NCBI RefSeq assembly: GCF_027941835.1
Contig: NZ_CP116005.1
Location: 2,681,501-2,745,500 of the forward strand
DNA: 64,000 nt
Source of the DNA: Sphingosinicella microcystinivorans
Lineage (GTDB): Bacteria > Pseudomonadota > Alphaproteobacteria > Sphingomonadales > Sphingomonadaceae
Reading direction: 5' to 3'
Shown here: piece after piece, positions 1-10,121 of the stretch
How positions within the stretch are numbered: position 1 is the first letter of the stretch
Layout: each line of letters opens with the position of its first letter
Notes under the pieces: model-generated
What the model was told of the DNA's origin: nothing
What the model saw: the letters and a program-made list of their open reading frames with translations, nothing else
Database searches by the model: none
Program-made: the position numbers and the translations under genes

Positions 1-37
1 CGCGGAACAACGGTCCTTCATCCCAAGCCGCCGCGTG

Positions 38-835
38 TTACAGGAACCGCGCCACCACGTCGCGGTAGCTGCGGCTGACCTTGACCTCGGCGCCGGAGCC
101 GAGCTTCAGGAAGCACTCGCCGTTGGTGTGCGGCTTCACCTGCTTCACCTGATCGAGGTTGACGATGGTGGAGCGGTGCACGCGCTTGAAGATGCGCGGG
201 TCGAGGCGCTTTTCGAGGTCCTTCATCGTCTCGCGCAGGATCAGCGTGTTGTCGCCGGTGTAGATGCACATGTAGTCGCCGGCGGCGTCGATGCGCTCGA
301 TGCTCTCCACGTCGACGCGGAAGATCTGGCCGCGGTCCTTGATGTTGATCATCCGCTCGAAGCGCGAGGATGCGGGCGCTTCCGCCGAAGGCTTGATGTC
401 GGCGGCGGCGTTCGGGGCGACCTCCTCCAGAAGCTCGCGCAGCCGGTCCTTCTCGGCGCCCGCGTTCTTTTCGGCGAGCCGCTGCCGCACGCGCTCCATC
501 GTCGCGGCGAGGCGCACCTCGTCCACGGGCTTCATCAGGTAGTCGACCGCGTGGGCGTCGAAGGCCTTGAGCGCGAACTCGTTGTAGGCGGTGACGAACA
601 CCACCAGCGGCGGCTCGATGTCGGCGAGCCCGCTGACGACGGAAAACCCGTCGAAACCGGGCATCTGGATGTCGAGGAACACGACATCGGGCTTGTGCGT
701 CTTGATCGCGCGGATCGCCTCGCGTCCGTTGGCGCAGCGTTCGATGATCTCGACGTCATCGAAGGCTTCCAGCCGCATCTCAAGACCCTTGATGGCCAAA
801 GGCTCATCATCGACCAATATGGTCCGGATCGTCAT
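38..835 (-). CDS. LytTR-family DNA-binding response regulator
   Basis: 265-aa two-component response regulator of the LytR/AlgR type. The N-terminal receiver domain (about residues 1-125) has the acidic pair D9-D10 (VDDEP), the phospho-acceptor D55 (VVFLDIQMPG) and the conserved K102 (MKPVDE). A C-terminal LytTR DNA-binding domain (about 160-262) contains RVHRSTIVNL, typical of that fold. The start codon overlaps the stop of the histidine kinase gene by one base (TGATG), so the two are probably translationally coupled. It is the likely partner of that kinase; target genes cannot be read from here. Confidence 0.95.
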   Translation of the reverse strand: MTIRTILVDDEPLAIKGLEMRLEAFDDVEIIERCANGREAIRAIKTHKPDVVFLDIQMPGFDGFSVVSGLADIEPPLVVFVTAYNEFALKAFDAHAVDYLMKPVDEVRLAATMERVRQRLAEKNAGAEKDRLRELLEEVAPNAAADIKPSAEAPASSRFERMINIKDRGQIFRVDVESIERIDAAGDYMCIYTGDNTLILRETMKDLEKRLDPRIFKRVHRSTIVNLDQVKQVKPHTNGECFLKLGSGAEVKVSRSYRDVVARFL

Positions 836-1935
836 CAGGCGTTCTCCTTGAGCCGAACATTGGCCGGCTCGAACGGGATTTCAATGTTGGCGACGACCCC
901 CTGCGGAACGTTGCTTATCATTTCGAACCGCTGGTCGTCGCCATAAGTCTGAAACAGTCTATCGCGAATATTGTTCAATCCGACCCCCGCGGACGGGACG
1001 AGCGCCGATCTTTCGGCGGTGAGGCCGGGGCCGTCGTCGCTGATCGAGATCAGCAGCCGGTCCCCCGAGACATGCGCGGCGACGACGATTTCGGCGCCTT
1101 CCTCCTGCGGCGTGACCGCGTACTTGATGGCGTTCTCGACGAGCGGCTGGAGAAGGAGCGAGGGCAGGCGGCCCTGCAGCGCGGCCTCCTCGATGTCGAA
1201 GCGCGTGCGCAGCCGGTCCTCGAAGCGCATCCTTTCGATCTCGAAATAGAGCTTCAGCGCCTCGATCTCCTGCGCGAGGCTCACGGTTTCCGTGGGGTCG
1301 CTGACGAGGCTGTAGCGCAGGAACGAGGACAGGCGGGAGAGCATGGTGTTGGCGCGCTCGGTCTCCTTCAGCAGCACGAGCGTCGAGATGCTGTTCAGCG
1401 TGTTGAACAGGAAGTGCGGATTGAGCTGGTAGCGCAGCATGGCGAGCTGCGCCGCGCTCGCCTGGCCCGAGAGGATCAGCACCCGCTCGGACTGCTCATC
1501 GAGCAGCAGGTAGTAGTTGATGCCGTAGTAGAGCCCCGTCCACGCCGCGAGCACCGAGAGATCGAGCAGGATCGCGCCGAAGAACTGTATGCCCTCGGGC
1601 TGGAAGTTGGGGTTGTAGAAGCGCGCGTGCGCCCACACCTCGATCACCGAGAAGACCGCGGCGGCGAGCGCGACGATGATGAGTGTGAGGCTCCATACGA
1701 ACACCGCGCGCATCCGGATGATGCGCCGGTAGGCGGCGGACATGAGGAGCGTGAGCGAAAAGCCCGTCGCCGTCGCGATCAGGGTCGGCACCACGAAGGC
1801 GATGCCCATGGAATTGGCGAGGCCGCCGAGCGCGCGGAGCACGAGATAGGCCGACCAGCCGCCGATCTGGAGGATCCAGAAGGCGTGATTCTTGTCGGCG
1901 AAAAAGCCCTGTTTCGGAAGCGGACCGAGTTTCAT
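835..1935 (-). CDS. LytS-like sensor histidine kinase (His_kinase family)
   Basis: 366-aa membrane sensor kinase. About four hydrophobic segments lie in residues 18-145. They are followed by the LytS/YehU-type phospho-acceptor region LRYQLNPHFLFNTLNSIS (phosphorylated H174) and an HATPase domain with the N-box LVENAIKYA and G-box DDGPGL. It is expected to autophosphorylate and pass phosphate to the downstream LytTR regulator, whose gene overlaps its stop codon. The input signal is unknown because the N-terminal sensor has no recognisable ligand domain. A ferredoxin gene lies upstream on the same strand, 59 bp away. Confidence 0.93.
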   Translation of the reverse strand: MKLGPLPKQGFFADKNHAFWILQIGGWSAYLVLRALGGLANSMGIAFVVPTLIATATGFSLTLLMSAAYRRIIRMRAVFVWSLTLIIVALAAAVFSVIEVWAHARFYNPNFQPEGIQFFGAILLDLSVLAAWTGLYYGINYYLLLDEQSERVLILSGQASAAQLAMLRYQLNPHFLFNTLNSISTLVLLKETERANTMLSRLSSFLRYSLVSDPTETVSLAQEIEALKLYFEIERMRFEDRLRTRFDIEEAALQGRLPSLLLQPLVENAIKYAVTPQEEGAEIVVAAHVSGDRLLISISDDGPGLTAERSALVPSAGVGLNNIRDRLFQTYGDDQRFEMISNVPQGVVANIEIPFEPANVRLKENA

Positions 1936-1994
1936 CGCGCGAAGACTGCAACAATCGCCCGCAAAACGCGAGCGCGGAACTCAGGCCCCAAACC

Positions 1995-2312
1995 TCAATC
2001 CTCGGGCGCGATCGTGACCTTGAGGCCGTCGAGCGCGTCGCTCATCTCGATCTGGCAGGACAGCCGCGAACTGACCTGCTTGTGATCGGACGAATCGAGA
2101 AGGTCGTTCTCGTCCTCGCCGGGGCCGCCCACGCTGTCCGTCCACGCCTCGTCGACGAACACGTGGCAGGTCGCGCAGGAGCAGCAGCCGCCGCACAGCG
2201 CCAGAAGCTCGTCGAAGCCGTTGTCGCGAATGGCTTCCATCACGGAAAGGCCGTTTTCGGCTTCCACGGTCTTTTCCGACCCGTCACGCGACACGACAAT
2301 CAGTTTCGGCAT
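1995..2312 (-). CDS. 2Fe-2S ferredoxin, adrenodoxin type
   Basis: 105-aa ferredoxin with the vertebrate/adrenodoxin-type cluster ligands C40-x5-C46-x2-C49 and C86 (RLSCQIEM). Such proteins carry electrons from a NAD(P)H reductase to cytochrome P450s or Fe-S assembly. The start is the ATG of [11 protein letters not shown]; the reading frame stays open much further upstream, but that part is antisense to the divergent glycosylase and has no homology signal. Two extra cysteines (C43, C44) lie inside the first loop. No P450 or reductase gene is nearby, so the electron-transfer partner is unknown. Confidence 0.93.
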   Translation of the reverse strand: MPKLIVVSRDGSEKTVEAENGLSVMEAIRDNGFDELLALCGGCCSCATCHVFVDEAWTDSVGGPGEDENDLLDSSDHKQVSSRLSCQIEMSDALDGLKVTIAPED

Positions 2313-2393
2313 CTCTTCCCCGTTCCCTCGACCTTTGATTTCGGGGAGCCTAATAACGGCAAGACGGGCGTTGTCAAAAGGCATGAGCAGCGG

Positions 2394-3011
2394 ATGGGTT
2401 TGAGTGCGGAGCGCCTTCGCGAAGGCATGGATGCGATCGCGGCGCTGGACGAGCATGTCGCGGCGGCGCTCGGACGGGCCGGCTATCCGGAGCCGCGCAT
2501 CCGCGCGCAGGGCTATGAAACGCTGCTGCGGACGATCGTCGGCCAGCAGGTGAGCGTCGGCGCCGCGAACAGCATCTGGGGCAAGCTCGAAGCCGCGATC
2601 GGCGACATCGCCGATCCGCGGGCGCTGCTGGCGCGGTCCTTCGAGGACCTGCGCGGGGCGGGCCTCTCCCGGCAGAAAATCGGCTATGCGCAAAGCCTTG
2701 CGGAGCTTTCCGCCTCCGGCGCGATCGACTTCGCGAACCTGCCCGCCGACGACGAGGAGGCGATCGCGCTGCTGAGTGCGGTGAAGGGCATCGGGCGCTG
2801 GTCGGCGGAAATCTACCTGCTGTTCGCCGAGGAGCGGCCCGACATCTGGCCGGCGGGCGACCTCGCGGTGCAGGCCGAACTGGGCCGCATCAAGGGGCTG
2901 CCGAAACGGCCGACCGAGCGGGAGGCCCGGGAGATCGCCGAGCTGTGGCGGCCCCATAGGGGGGCGGCGGCGATCTTCATGTGGCATCACTACAAGACGT
3001 CGGTGCTGTAG
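2394..3011 (+). CDS. DNA-3-methyladenine glycosylase II (AlkA-like, HhH-GPD)
   Basis: 205-aa base-excision repair glycosylase removing alkylated purines. It shows the helix-hairpin-helix [17 protein letters not shown] (about 128-144) and the downstream catalytic aspartate D156 in PAGDLAVQ, as in AlkA and MAG proteins. The ATG at 2394 is chosen because residues from [12 protein letters not shown] onward fit the family and the region further upstream is antisense to the ferredoxin. It is shorter than E. coli AlkA because the N-terminal Ada-like domain is absent, as is common in this group. The stop overlaps or abuts the following ynfA-like gene. Confidence 0.93.
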   Translation: MGLSAERLREGMDAIAALDEHVAAALGRAGYPEPRIRAQGYETLLRTIVGQQVSVGAANSIWGKLEAAIGDIADPRALLARSFEDLRGAGLSRQKIGYAQSLAELSASGAIDFANLPADDEEAIALLSAVKGIGRWSAEIYLLFAEERPDIWPAGDLAVQAELGRIKGLPKRPTEREAREIAELWRPHRGAAAIFMWHHYKTSVL

Positions 3012-3013
3012 CG

Positions 3014-3346
3014 GTGCCGGGCGTCACCGTCGCGGCCTATGCGGGCGCCGCGCTCGCCGAAATCGCGGGGTGCTTCGCGTTCTGGGCATGGCTGCGCCTC
3101 GGCAAGTCGCCGCTCTGGCTGGTGCCGGGCATCGTGTCGCTGTGCCTGTTCGCGTGGCTGCTGACGCTCGCGGAGACCGATCAGGCGGGGCGGGCCTACG
3201 CGGCCTACGGCGGCATCTACATCCTCTCGGCGCTCGGCTGGCTGTGGGCCGCCGAGGGCGTGCGGCCGGACCGGTGGGACGTGATCGGCGTAGGCGTCTG
3301 TCTCGTGGGAGCGGCGATCATCCTGTGGGGGCCGCGCACGGCCTGA
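3014..3346 (+). CDS. YnfA/UPF0060 family small membrane protein
   Basis: 110-aa integral membrane protein with four hydrophobic helices and the family signature [14 protein letters not shown] near the N terminus, plus AAYGGIYI and the C-terminal [13 protein letters not shown]0060 proteins are small SMR-like transporters of uncertain role. A GTG at 3014, three bases after the glycosylase stop, gives the usual family length; an in-frame GTG at 2981 inside the glycosylase gene would add 11 residues without family similarity. It is probably co-transcribed with the glycosylase gene. Confidence 0.88.
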   Translation: MPGVTVAAYAGAALAEIAGCFAFWAWLRLGKSPLWLVPGIVSLCLFAWLLTLAETDQAGRAYAAYGGIYILSALGWLWAAEGVRPDRWDVIGVGVCLVGAAIILWGPRTA

Positions 3347-3349
3347 GGT

Positions 3350-4006
3350 TCAGGCGGCGAGGGGGAAGCGGAGCAGGCGGTCCTTCGTGGGCACCAGCGC
3401 TGTCGCGGGGCGTCCGGCGGCATCGAGGATCGCGGGGTGGTCGGCGGCAAGGCCGCCGGTGAGCGCGCCGAACGCGGGCAGGATCAGCTTGCGTTCGGAC
3501 AGCACGAAGCAGCGGCGGCTCACCATGCGGCCGCGCCCCTGAACGCGGATTTTCGGGTGGAAATGCCCGCTGATCTCGGGGCGTGCCGAACCCGGCTCGG
3601 CCTCGTGGCGCAGCACGATGCCGTCCACCTCGACCTCCGTGCGGACATGGCCGAGGCCGTCCGCCTTCAGGTCGTGGTTGCCGGTGATCCACACCCATGC
3701 GACGCGGCTTTGCAGCGTGTGCAGCAGGTCCAGCGCCTCGCCACTAAGCCGTCCGGGGCCGTCCGCGTCGTGGAAGCTGTCGCCGAGGCACCAGAGCGTC
3801 CGCGCGCCCGTCGCGGCGATCAGCGCGTCGAGGTCGGACAGCGTTTGCAGGCTGTCGTAGGGCGGCAGCATCTGGCCGAAGCGCGCGAACCAGCTCGCCT
3901 TCTCGAAGTGCAGGTCGGCGACGAGCAGCGCGTGGCGCGCGGGCCACCAGAGCGCGCCCGCGGCGAGCGGCACCATCTCGTGGCCTGCGAACGAAAGGGG
4001 AACCAT
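3350..4006 (-). CDS. pdeM: Ligase-associated DNA damage response endonuclease PdeM
   Basis: 218-aa calcineurin-like metallophosphoesterase. The metal-binding blocks are visible in order: ADLHFEK, LGDSFHD, ITGNHD and GHFHPK. It matches PdeM, one of four proteins (with an ATP-dependent ligase, an exonuclease and a DEXH helicase) that usually form a DNA-repair cassette. Here the helicase is encoded upstream on the same strand, separated by an aspartic protease gene. The start is taken at MVPLSFAGHEMVP; an ATG 12 codons upstream is possible. The gene converges on ynfA with a 3-bp gap. Confidence 0.9.
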   Translation of the reverse strand: MVPLSFAGHEMVPLAAGALWWPARHALLVADLHFEKASWFARFGQMLPPYDSLQTLSDLDALIAATGARTLWCLGDSFHDADGPGRLSGEALDLLHTLQSRVAWVWITGNHDLKADGLGHVRTEVEVDGIVLRHEAEPGSARPEISGHFHPKIRVQGRGRMVSRRCFVLSERKLILPAFGALTGGLAADHPAILDAAGRPATALVPTKDRLLRFPLAA

Positions 4007-4052
4007 GCCCCCGGCTATGCCCCGGCGCGCAGGTGCGATCAAGGCCTTGCGA

Positions 4053-4991
4053 TCAAGGACTCGCGCTGGCGAGGCGCGCGGCGTCTTCGCGGCTGCTGTC
4101 GCCGGGCACCACGAAGCGCACCGTCTTCGTCGCGAAGTCCACCGCCACCTGATCGAAGGCGCGCAGCGTGTTCATGCCGAGCAGCATTGCGGGCCGCTTG
4201 TCGAGGCCGAGCTGGCGGAACACCGGGAGGTCGGCGAAGGCGATCGGCATACCGGTCAGCGTCACGCTGCCGAGCCGCATGTCGTTCACCACCGCGATCT
4301 CGGCGGGGACGGAGCCGCCCGCGACGTCGTGCAGCGTCGTCGGGATCAGCAGCGCCGCCTTGCCGCGCTTCACCGCGATGTTGCGCATGGCGAAATTGCC
4401 GACGCTGTGCTCGGCGCCGGTGTCGATCACCACCGCGATCCTGCGCTGGCCGATCGCGGCGTCGGCAAGGATCAGGCGGCCGAGGCGGCTGCGCGCGCGG
4501 ATGACGATGGTGTCGTCGTCGCCGGCCTTGAGTGCGGGCGCGTCGCGTGCGGGCGTCACCACGATCTTCTGCTGCGCGAAGTCGATGAGGATCGCCTTCG
4601 ATTGCAGGCTGTCGATGCCGAGCAGGCCTTCCGCGCCGAGATTGCCGCGCTTGAGGAGCGGCGCCTGCACGTTGCGCACCTGCGTGCTCGTCACCGACAG
4701 CGACGGCACCGTCACCGTCGCGAAGCGCTGGGCGCCGCTGATGCTGTGCACCTCGGCGCTGCCCGTGCGCCCGAGGCCCAGCGTGTTCGCCAGCTCCTCG
4801 GAAAGCACCGTGCGCTCCGCGCCCGTATCCACCACGAAATCGAACGGCCCGCGCTCGCCGATGTTGACCGGCACGGTCATGCGCAGCGACCTGTCGGCAA
4901 CAGAATCGACGGCCTCGCCGACGGCGGGCGGCGGCGGTGCCGGTTCGGCGGTGCCAGCGGCAAGCAGAACGGCGATTGCCAAGGCGTTCAT
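4053..4991 (-). CDS. Retropepsin-like aspartic protease with two DTGA motifs
   Basis: 312-aa protein with a short hydrophobic N terminus (possible signal peptide, about 1-15) and two retropepsin-like motifs: FVVDTGAERTVLS (D55) and VVIDTGAEHSVGN (D190). Viral and many bacterial retropepsins have one motif per chain and dimerise, so two motifs suggest an internal pseudo-dimer resembling pepsins. The LLGIDSL and LLGMNTLRAF blocks near each half match the flap or end strands of the fold. Its substrate is unknown. It sits between pdeM and the helicase gene on the same strand, 45-46 bp from each. Confidence 0.87.
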   Translation of the reverse strand: MNALAIAVLLAAGTAEPAPPPPAVGEAVDSVADRSLRMTVPVNIGERGPFDFVVDTGAERTVLSEELANTLGLGRTGSAEVHSISGAQRFATVTVPSLSVTSTQVRNVQAPLLKRGNLGAEGLLGIDSLQSKAILIDFAQQKIVVTPARDAPALKAGDDDTIVIRARSRLGRLILADAAIGQRRIAVVIDTGAEHSVGNFAMRNIAVKRGKAALLIPTTLHDVAGGSVPAEIAVVNDMRLGSVTLTGMPIAFADLPVFRQLGLDKRPAMLLGMNTLRAFDQVAVDFATKTVRFVVPGDSSREDAARLASASP

Positions 4992-5036
4992 GTCGCGATC
5001 CTTCCCCGCTGCCGATTTTACGCCATATCGGGCCGT

Positions 5037-7460
5037 TCAACAACGACGCCCGTCGATGTGCATGGCCTCCTGGGCGAGCGCTTCCGCCTCGATGAGCAGC
5101 GCCTCGTCGGCAAGGCCCTGCGCGACGCTTTCGCGGCCGATCATCACCAGCACCGGCACGGCGAGCGGCGACACCCTGTCGAGATGCTTGTGGACGATGC
5201 TGCTGGCCGCCCGGTCGAGCAGGTTCGCGAGCCGCGCGACGTCCGTCAGCCGCAGCCGCGCGTCCTCCCACGCGGCGCGCAGCAGCATGTGGTCGGGCTC
5301 GTATTTCCGGAGCACGTCGTAGATGAGGTCGGTGGAGAACGTGACTTGCCTGCCGGTCTTGCGCTTGCCCGGATGCTGGCGCTCGATCAGCCCGCCGATC
5401 ACGGCGACCTCGCGGAAGGCGCGCTTCAACAGGTGGGAGGTCTGGACCCACTCGACGAGTTCGTCTTCGAGGATGTCGGGCGAGAAAAGGGGCGCGGGGT
5501 CTTTCACCCGCTTGAGGCCATAGACGCCGAGCGCGTAATCGTTGGCGACGAAGCCGGTGGGCTCAAGCCCCAGCGTCTCCATGCGGCGGGTGAGCAGCAT
5601 CCCGAGCGACTGGTGCGCGTTCCAGCCTTCGAAGCTGTAGACGATCATGTGGTGGAGGCCGTCGTGCGGGAAGGTCTCGACCAGAAGCTCGCCCGGTTTC
5701 GGCAGCACCGAGCGGATCTGCTGCACCTCCAGCCACTCCGCCACGTCCGCCGGGAAGCGTTTCCATTCCTCCGGGTCGGCAAGGAAGCCGCGCACGCGGT
5801 CGGCAAGGTGCGTGGAGAGCGGCAGGCGCGCGCCCATGTAGCTCGGGATCATCGCCGCGCGGCGCGTCGCGCTGACGACGAGGTCGGTGTCGACGATGCG
5901 CTCGACCTCCAGCGCCAGCCCGGCGAAGCGGAACGTGTCGCCGGGAGAGAGGGTGGAGGCGAAATACTCCTCGACGCGGCCGAGCATCCGCCCGTTGCCG
6001 AAACGCACGTCGAGCATCGGCGCCTCGACGATGATGCCCGCGTTCAGCCGGTGCTGCTTGGCGAGGTTCGGGTGGCTGACGCGCCAGCGCCCGTCCGGGT
6101 TCTGCGTCAGCCGCTTGTAGCGGTCGTAGGCGCGCAGGGCGTAGCCGCCGTCCGCCACGAAATGCAGGACGCGGTCGAACGCCTCGCGTGTGAGCGCCGC
6201 ATAGGGCGCGGCGCGGCGTACCTCGTCGAACATCGTGTCGGCCGCGAAGGGTTCGGCGCAGGCGCACGCCATCAGGTGCTGGGCGAGCACGTCGAGCGCG
6301 CCCGGCCGCCACGGCTCGGTGTCCAGCTCGCCCGCGTCGATGGCGTCGAGCGCGGCGCGCGCTTCCAGATATTCGAAGCGGTTGCCGGGCACGACGATGG
6401 CCTCGCTCGCCTCGTCGAGCCGGTGGTTGGCGCGGCCGATGCGCTGGATGAGGCGCGACGAGCCCTTGGGCGCGCCCATCTGGACAACGAGATCGACGTC
6501 GCCCCAGTCGACGCCGAGGTCGAGGCTCGCGGTGCAGACGAGCGCACGCAGCCGCCCGTCCGCCATCGCGCCCTCCACCTTCTGCCGCGCCTCCTTCGAC
6601 AGCGAGCCGTGGTGGAGGCCGATGGGCAGCGTCGCCTCGTTCACCGCCCAGAGGTCGTTGAACACCAGCTCGGCGAGGCTGCGCGTGTTGCAGAACACCA
6701 GCGTCAGCCTGTGCCGCTCGATCTCGCGGTAGACCTGTTCCGCCGCATAGCGCCCGGAATGACCGGACCACGGCACGCGGCCCTCGGGCGTCAGGATCGC
6801 GATATGCGCATTCGCGCCCGGCTCGCCTGCGACGAGCGCGACGCTTGCCGGGTCGTGGTCCGGCGCGAGCCAGCGGCGGTAATCCTCCGGGTCGCCGATG
6901 GTGGCGGAGAGCGCGACGCGGCGCATGTCCGGCACGATGGCTTGCAGGCGCGCCATCGCCAGCGCCAGCAGGTCGCCGCGCTTGCCGCTCGCGAAGGCGT
7001 GCACCTCGTCGATGACGATGGTCCTGAGCCCCGCGAACGTGCGGTCGCTGTCCGGGTAGGAGAGCAGCAGCGACAGCGATTCGGGCGTCGTCAGCAGGAT
7101 GTGCGGCGGCGCGGCGCGCTGGCGGGCCTTGCGGTCGGACGGTGTGTCGCCGGTACGCGTCTCGACGCGGATGGAGAGGCCCATCTCCGCGATGGGCGTG
7201 AGCAGGTTGCGCTCGACGTCCGCCGCCAGCGCCTTCAGCGGCGAGACATAGAGCGTGTGCAGCCCTTCGGAAGGGTTTCGCACGAGGTCGGCGAGCGTCG
7301 GCAGGAATCCGGCGAGCGTCTTGCCCGCGCCCGTCGCGGCCACCAGCAGCGCGTGTTGGCGTTCGTTCGCCGCCGCGACCATCTCCGCCTGATGCCGCCG
7401 CACGCGCCAGCCGCGCGCGTCGAACCAGCGGGTGATGATGTCGGGGAGGAGCGGGGGCAT
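5037..7460 (-). CDS. Ligase-associated DNA damage response DEXH-box helicase (Lhr-like)
   Basis: 807-aa superfamily 2 helicase. Walker A AATGAGKTLAG (44-48), DEVH box (151-154), and later motifs HGSLSKEARQ and QRIGRANHR are clear. The C-terminal half carries the Lhr-type winged-helix and DEAD-associated regions. It belongs to the DNA-repair cassette containing PdeM. The ATG giving MPPLLPDIITRWFDARGW is preferred; 21 additional in-frame codons upstream look non-homologous. The usual ligase and exonuclease genes are not adjacent: asd lies upstream. Confidence 0.93.
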   Translation of the reverse strand: MPPLLPDIITRWFDARGWRVRRHQAEMVAAANERQHALLVAATGAGKTLAGFLPTLADLVRNPSEGLHTLYVSPLKALAADVERNLLTPIAEMGLSIRVETRTGDTPSDRKARQRAAPPHILLTTPESLSLLLSYPDSDRTFAGLRTIVIDEVHAFASGKRGDLLALAMARLQAIVPDMRRVALSATIGDPEDYRRWLAPDHDPASVALVAGEPGANAHIAILTPEGRVPWSGHSGRYAAEQVYREIERHRLTLVFCNTRSLAELVFNDLWAVNEATLPIGLHHGSLSKEARQKVEGAMADGRLRALVCTASLDLGVDWGDVDLVVQMGAPKGSSRLIQRIGRANHRLDEASEAIVVPGNRFEYLEARAALDAIDAGELDTEPWRPGALDVLAQHLMACACAEPFAADTMFDEVRRAAPYAALTREAFDRVLHFVADGGYALRAYDRYKRLTQNPDGRWRVSHPNLAKQHRLNAGIIVEAPMLDVRFGNGRMLGRVEEYFASTLSPGDTFRFAGLALEVERIVDTDLVVSATRRAAMIPSYMGARLPLSTHLADRVRGFLADPEEWKRFPADVAEWLEVQQIRSVLPKPGELLVETFPHDGLHHMIVYSFEGWNAHQSLGMLLTRRMETLGLEPTGFVANDYALGVYGLKRVKDPAPLFSPDILEDELVEWVQTSHLLKRAFREVAVIGGLIERQHPGKRKTGRQVTFSTDLIYDVLRKYEPDHMLLRAAWEDARLRLTDVARLANLLDRAASSIVHKHLDRVSPLAVPVLVMIGRESVAQGLADEALLIEAEALAQEAMHIDGRRC

Positions 7461-7498
7461 CGGCGCGAATGATGCAGCGCCGGAGGCAGCGGTGCAAT

Positions 7499-7539
7499 CG
7501 CGTGCCGCCTTCCCGCAGGGCACGGGAAAGCGGCACGCG
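7499..7539 (-). terminator. Long GC hairpin downstream of asd
   Basis: An inverted repeat with arms CGCGTGCCGC / GCGGCACGCG that continues inward to about 17 paired positions with one mismatch and a 7-base loop. It begins 6 bases after the asd stop codon and ends before the helicase start. There is no clear U-run, so it may act as a transcript end stabiliser or an atypical terminator. Confidence 0.5.
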
Positions 7540-7544
7540 CGCGA

Positions 7545-8693
<1,149 letters not shown>

Positions 8694-8808
8694 TTAAACC
8701 GTCAGCACACACAGGACCGCCCCGCGAGCGCGGGTCGGCTTGGTGCTAATCGTTTTAATCGACTGCGTGGACATCGCGGCGGCGGATAGCAGCCTCGAAT
8801 GGCCCCGT

Positions 8809-9438
8809 CTAGCTCTGTTCGAGACCGATCCATTTCTCGACCACGGGCAATTCCCACGCCTCCAGCGCGTCGATCAGCGCGTCCGGGGTTTCAGCCACCG
8901 CCAGCATTCCCCGGTGCTGCGGGCGGACGAACTTCTCGGCGGCCATGTGATCGAGGAAACCGGCGAGCTGGTCGTAGTAGCCCGTGACGTTGAGCAGGCC
9001 GCAGGGCTTCTCGAAGATGCCGAGTTGGCTCCATGTCCACACCTCGAACAGTTCCTCGAGCGTGCCGACGCCGCCCGGCAGCGCCGCGAAGGCGTCGGCG
9101 CGGCGAGCCATCTCGGCCTTCCGTTCGTGCATCGAGCCGGTGATGACGAGATCGGTGAGGCCGTGGTGCGCGACCTCGTGATCGACGAGCGCCTGCGGGA
9201 TGACGCCCACGGCCTCGCCGCCCGCCGCGAGCACGGCATCGGCGAGCACGCCCATCAGGCCGATCGAGGCGCCGCCGTAGACGAGGCGGATGCCGCGCGC
9301 GGCCATCGCCGTGCCGAGCGCGTGCGCGGCGTCCGCATAGTCGGCGCGCGCGCCCCGGCTGGAGCCGAGGAACACGCACAGGCTGGAAATCCACCTCAGG
9401 CGAAGATCTCCTCGAGGAACAGCAGCGCCGCCTGCCAC
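8809..9438 (-). CDS. LOG family protein (TIGR00730 Rossmann-fold nucleotide hydrolase)
   Basis: About 195-209 aa, LONELY GUY-type cytokinin riboside 5'-monophosphate phosphoribohydrolase family. The fingerprint PGGVGTLEELFEVW and the N-terminal SLCVFLGSSRG are conserved. Homology begins at WISSLCVFLG, but no ATG, GTG or TTG lies immediately before it. The nearest upstream start is a GTG at 9438, inside the preceding dienelactone hydrolase gene; the nearest downstream one is a GTG at 9375, which would delete most of the first strand. A rare CTG start at 9399 is also possible. The end is certain, the start is not. Confidence 0.85.
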   Translation of the reverse strand: MAGGAAVPRGDLRLRWISSLCVFLGSSRGARADYADAAHALGTAMAARGIRLVYGGASIGLMGVLADAVLAAGGEAVGVIPQALVDHEVAHHGLTDLVITGSMHERKAEMARRADAFAALPGGVGTLEELFEVWTWSQLGIFEKPCGLLNVTGYYDQLAGFLDHMAAEKFVRPQHRGMLAVAETPDALIDALEAWELPVVEKWIGLEQS

Positions 9439-10121
9439 GAGCGGCGGTCGGCGATCTCGTTGTACTGCGCGCCCTCGGCCCGGTTGTTCATGCCCCTGGC
9501 GGTGAAGGCATGAACGGTGTCGCCGTAGGCGTTGAGCTGCCACGTCGCGCCCGCGTCGGTGAGTTCCTTCGCCAGCGCCAGCACGTCCTGCGGCGGGGCG
9601 AGCGGGTCCTCCCAGCCGTGGTGGAGCTGCACCTGCGCGTGGATCGGCGCCTGCGGGCCGAGGTTCGGCGGCGGGTAGACTCCGTGGAACGACACCACGC
9701 CCGCCACGTCCTTCGTGCCGCTGCGCGCCACGTCGAGCGCGCAGAGGCCGCCGAAGCAGAAGCCGATGACGGCGATGCGCGACGGGTCGACGAGCGGATG
9801 CGCCTTGGCGAAGTCGACTGCGGCCAGCAGGCGGTCGCGCAGCAGCGCGCGGTCGGCGAGCAGCGGATTCATGAGCGCGCTGTTGTCCTGCCCCATCGTG
9901 CCGCGCACGCCCTTGCCGTAGGTGTCGATGGCGATGCCGACGTAGCCCGCCTCGGCCAGCAGGTCGGCGCGGCCGCACTCGTGCGGGCACTGCCCGGCCC
10001 ACTGGTGCGCGACGAGGACGGCCGGGCGCTTCTCCGTGCCGCCCGTGTGGGCGACGTAGGCCTCGAACGTCGTGCCCGCGTGCGAATAGTCGGCGTAACC
10101 GGTTTCAACCTTGCTCATCAT
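9396..10121 (-). CDS. Dienelactone hydrolase family protein
   Basis: 241-aa alpha/beta hydrolase with the cysteine nucleophile motif GFCFGG and a C-terminal histidine in HAFTARG. The family hydrolyses dienelactones or small esters; the substrate here cannot be told. It has no signal peptide, so it is probably cytoplasmic. Its ATG overlaps the TGA of the M16 peptidase gene (ATGA), indicating an operon M16 peptidase - hydrolase - LOG. Confidence 0.92.
   Translation of the reverse strand: MMSKVETGYADYSHAGTTFEAYVAHTGGTEKRPAVLVAHQWAGQCPHECGRADLLAEAGYVGIAIDTYGKGVRGTMGQDNSALMNPLLADRALLRDRLLAAVDFAKAHPLVDPSRIAVIGFCFGGLCALDVARSGTKDVAGVVSFHGVYPPPNLGPQAPIHAQVQLHHGWEDPLAPPQDVLALAKELTDAGATWQLNAYGDTVHAFTARGMNNRAEGAQYNEIADRRSWQAALLFLEEIFA

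Noticed and set aside
4005-7472. A 1155-codon open frame on the plus strand, opposite pdeM, the protease and the helicase
   Set aside because: It is antisense to well-supported genes, rich in Arg, His and Asp as GC-rich shadow frames are, and shows no domain.
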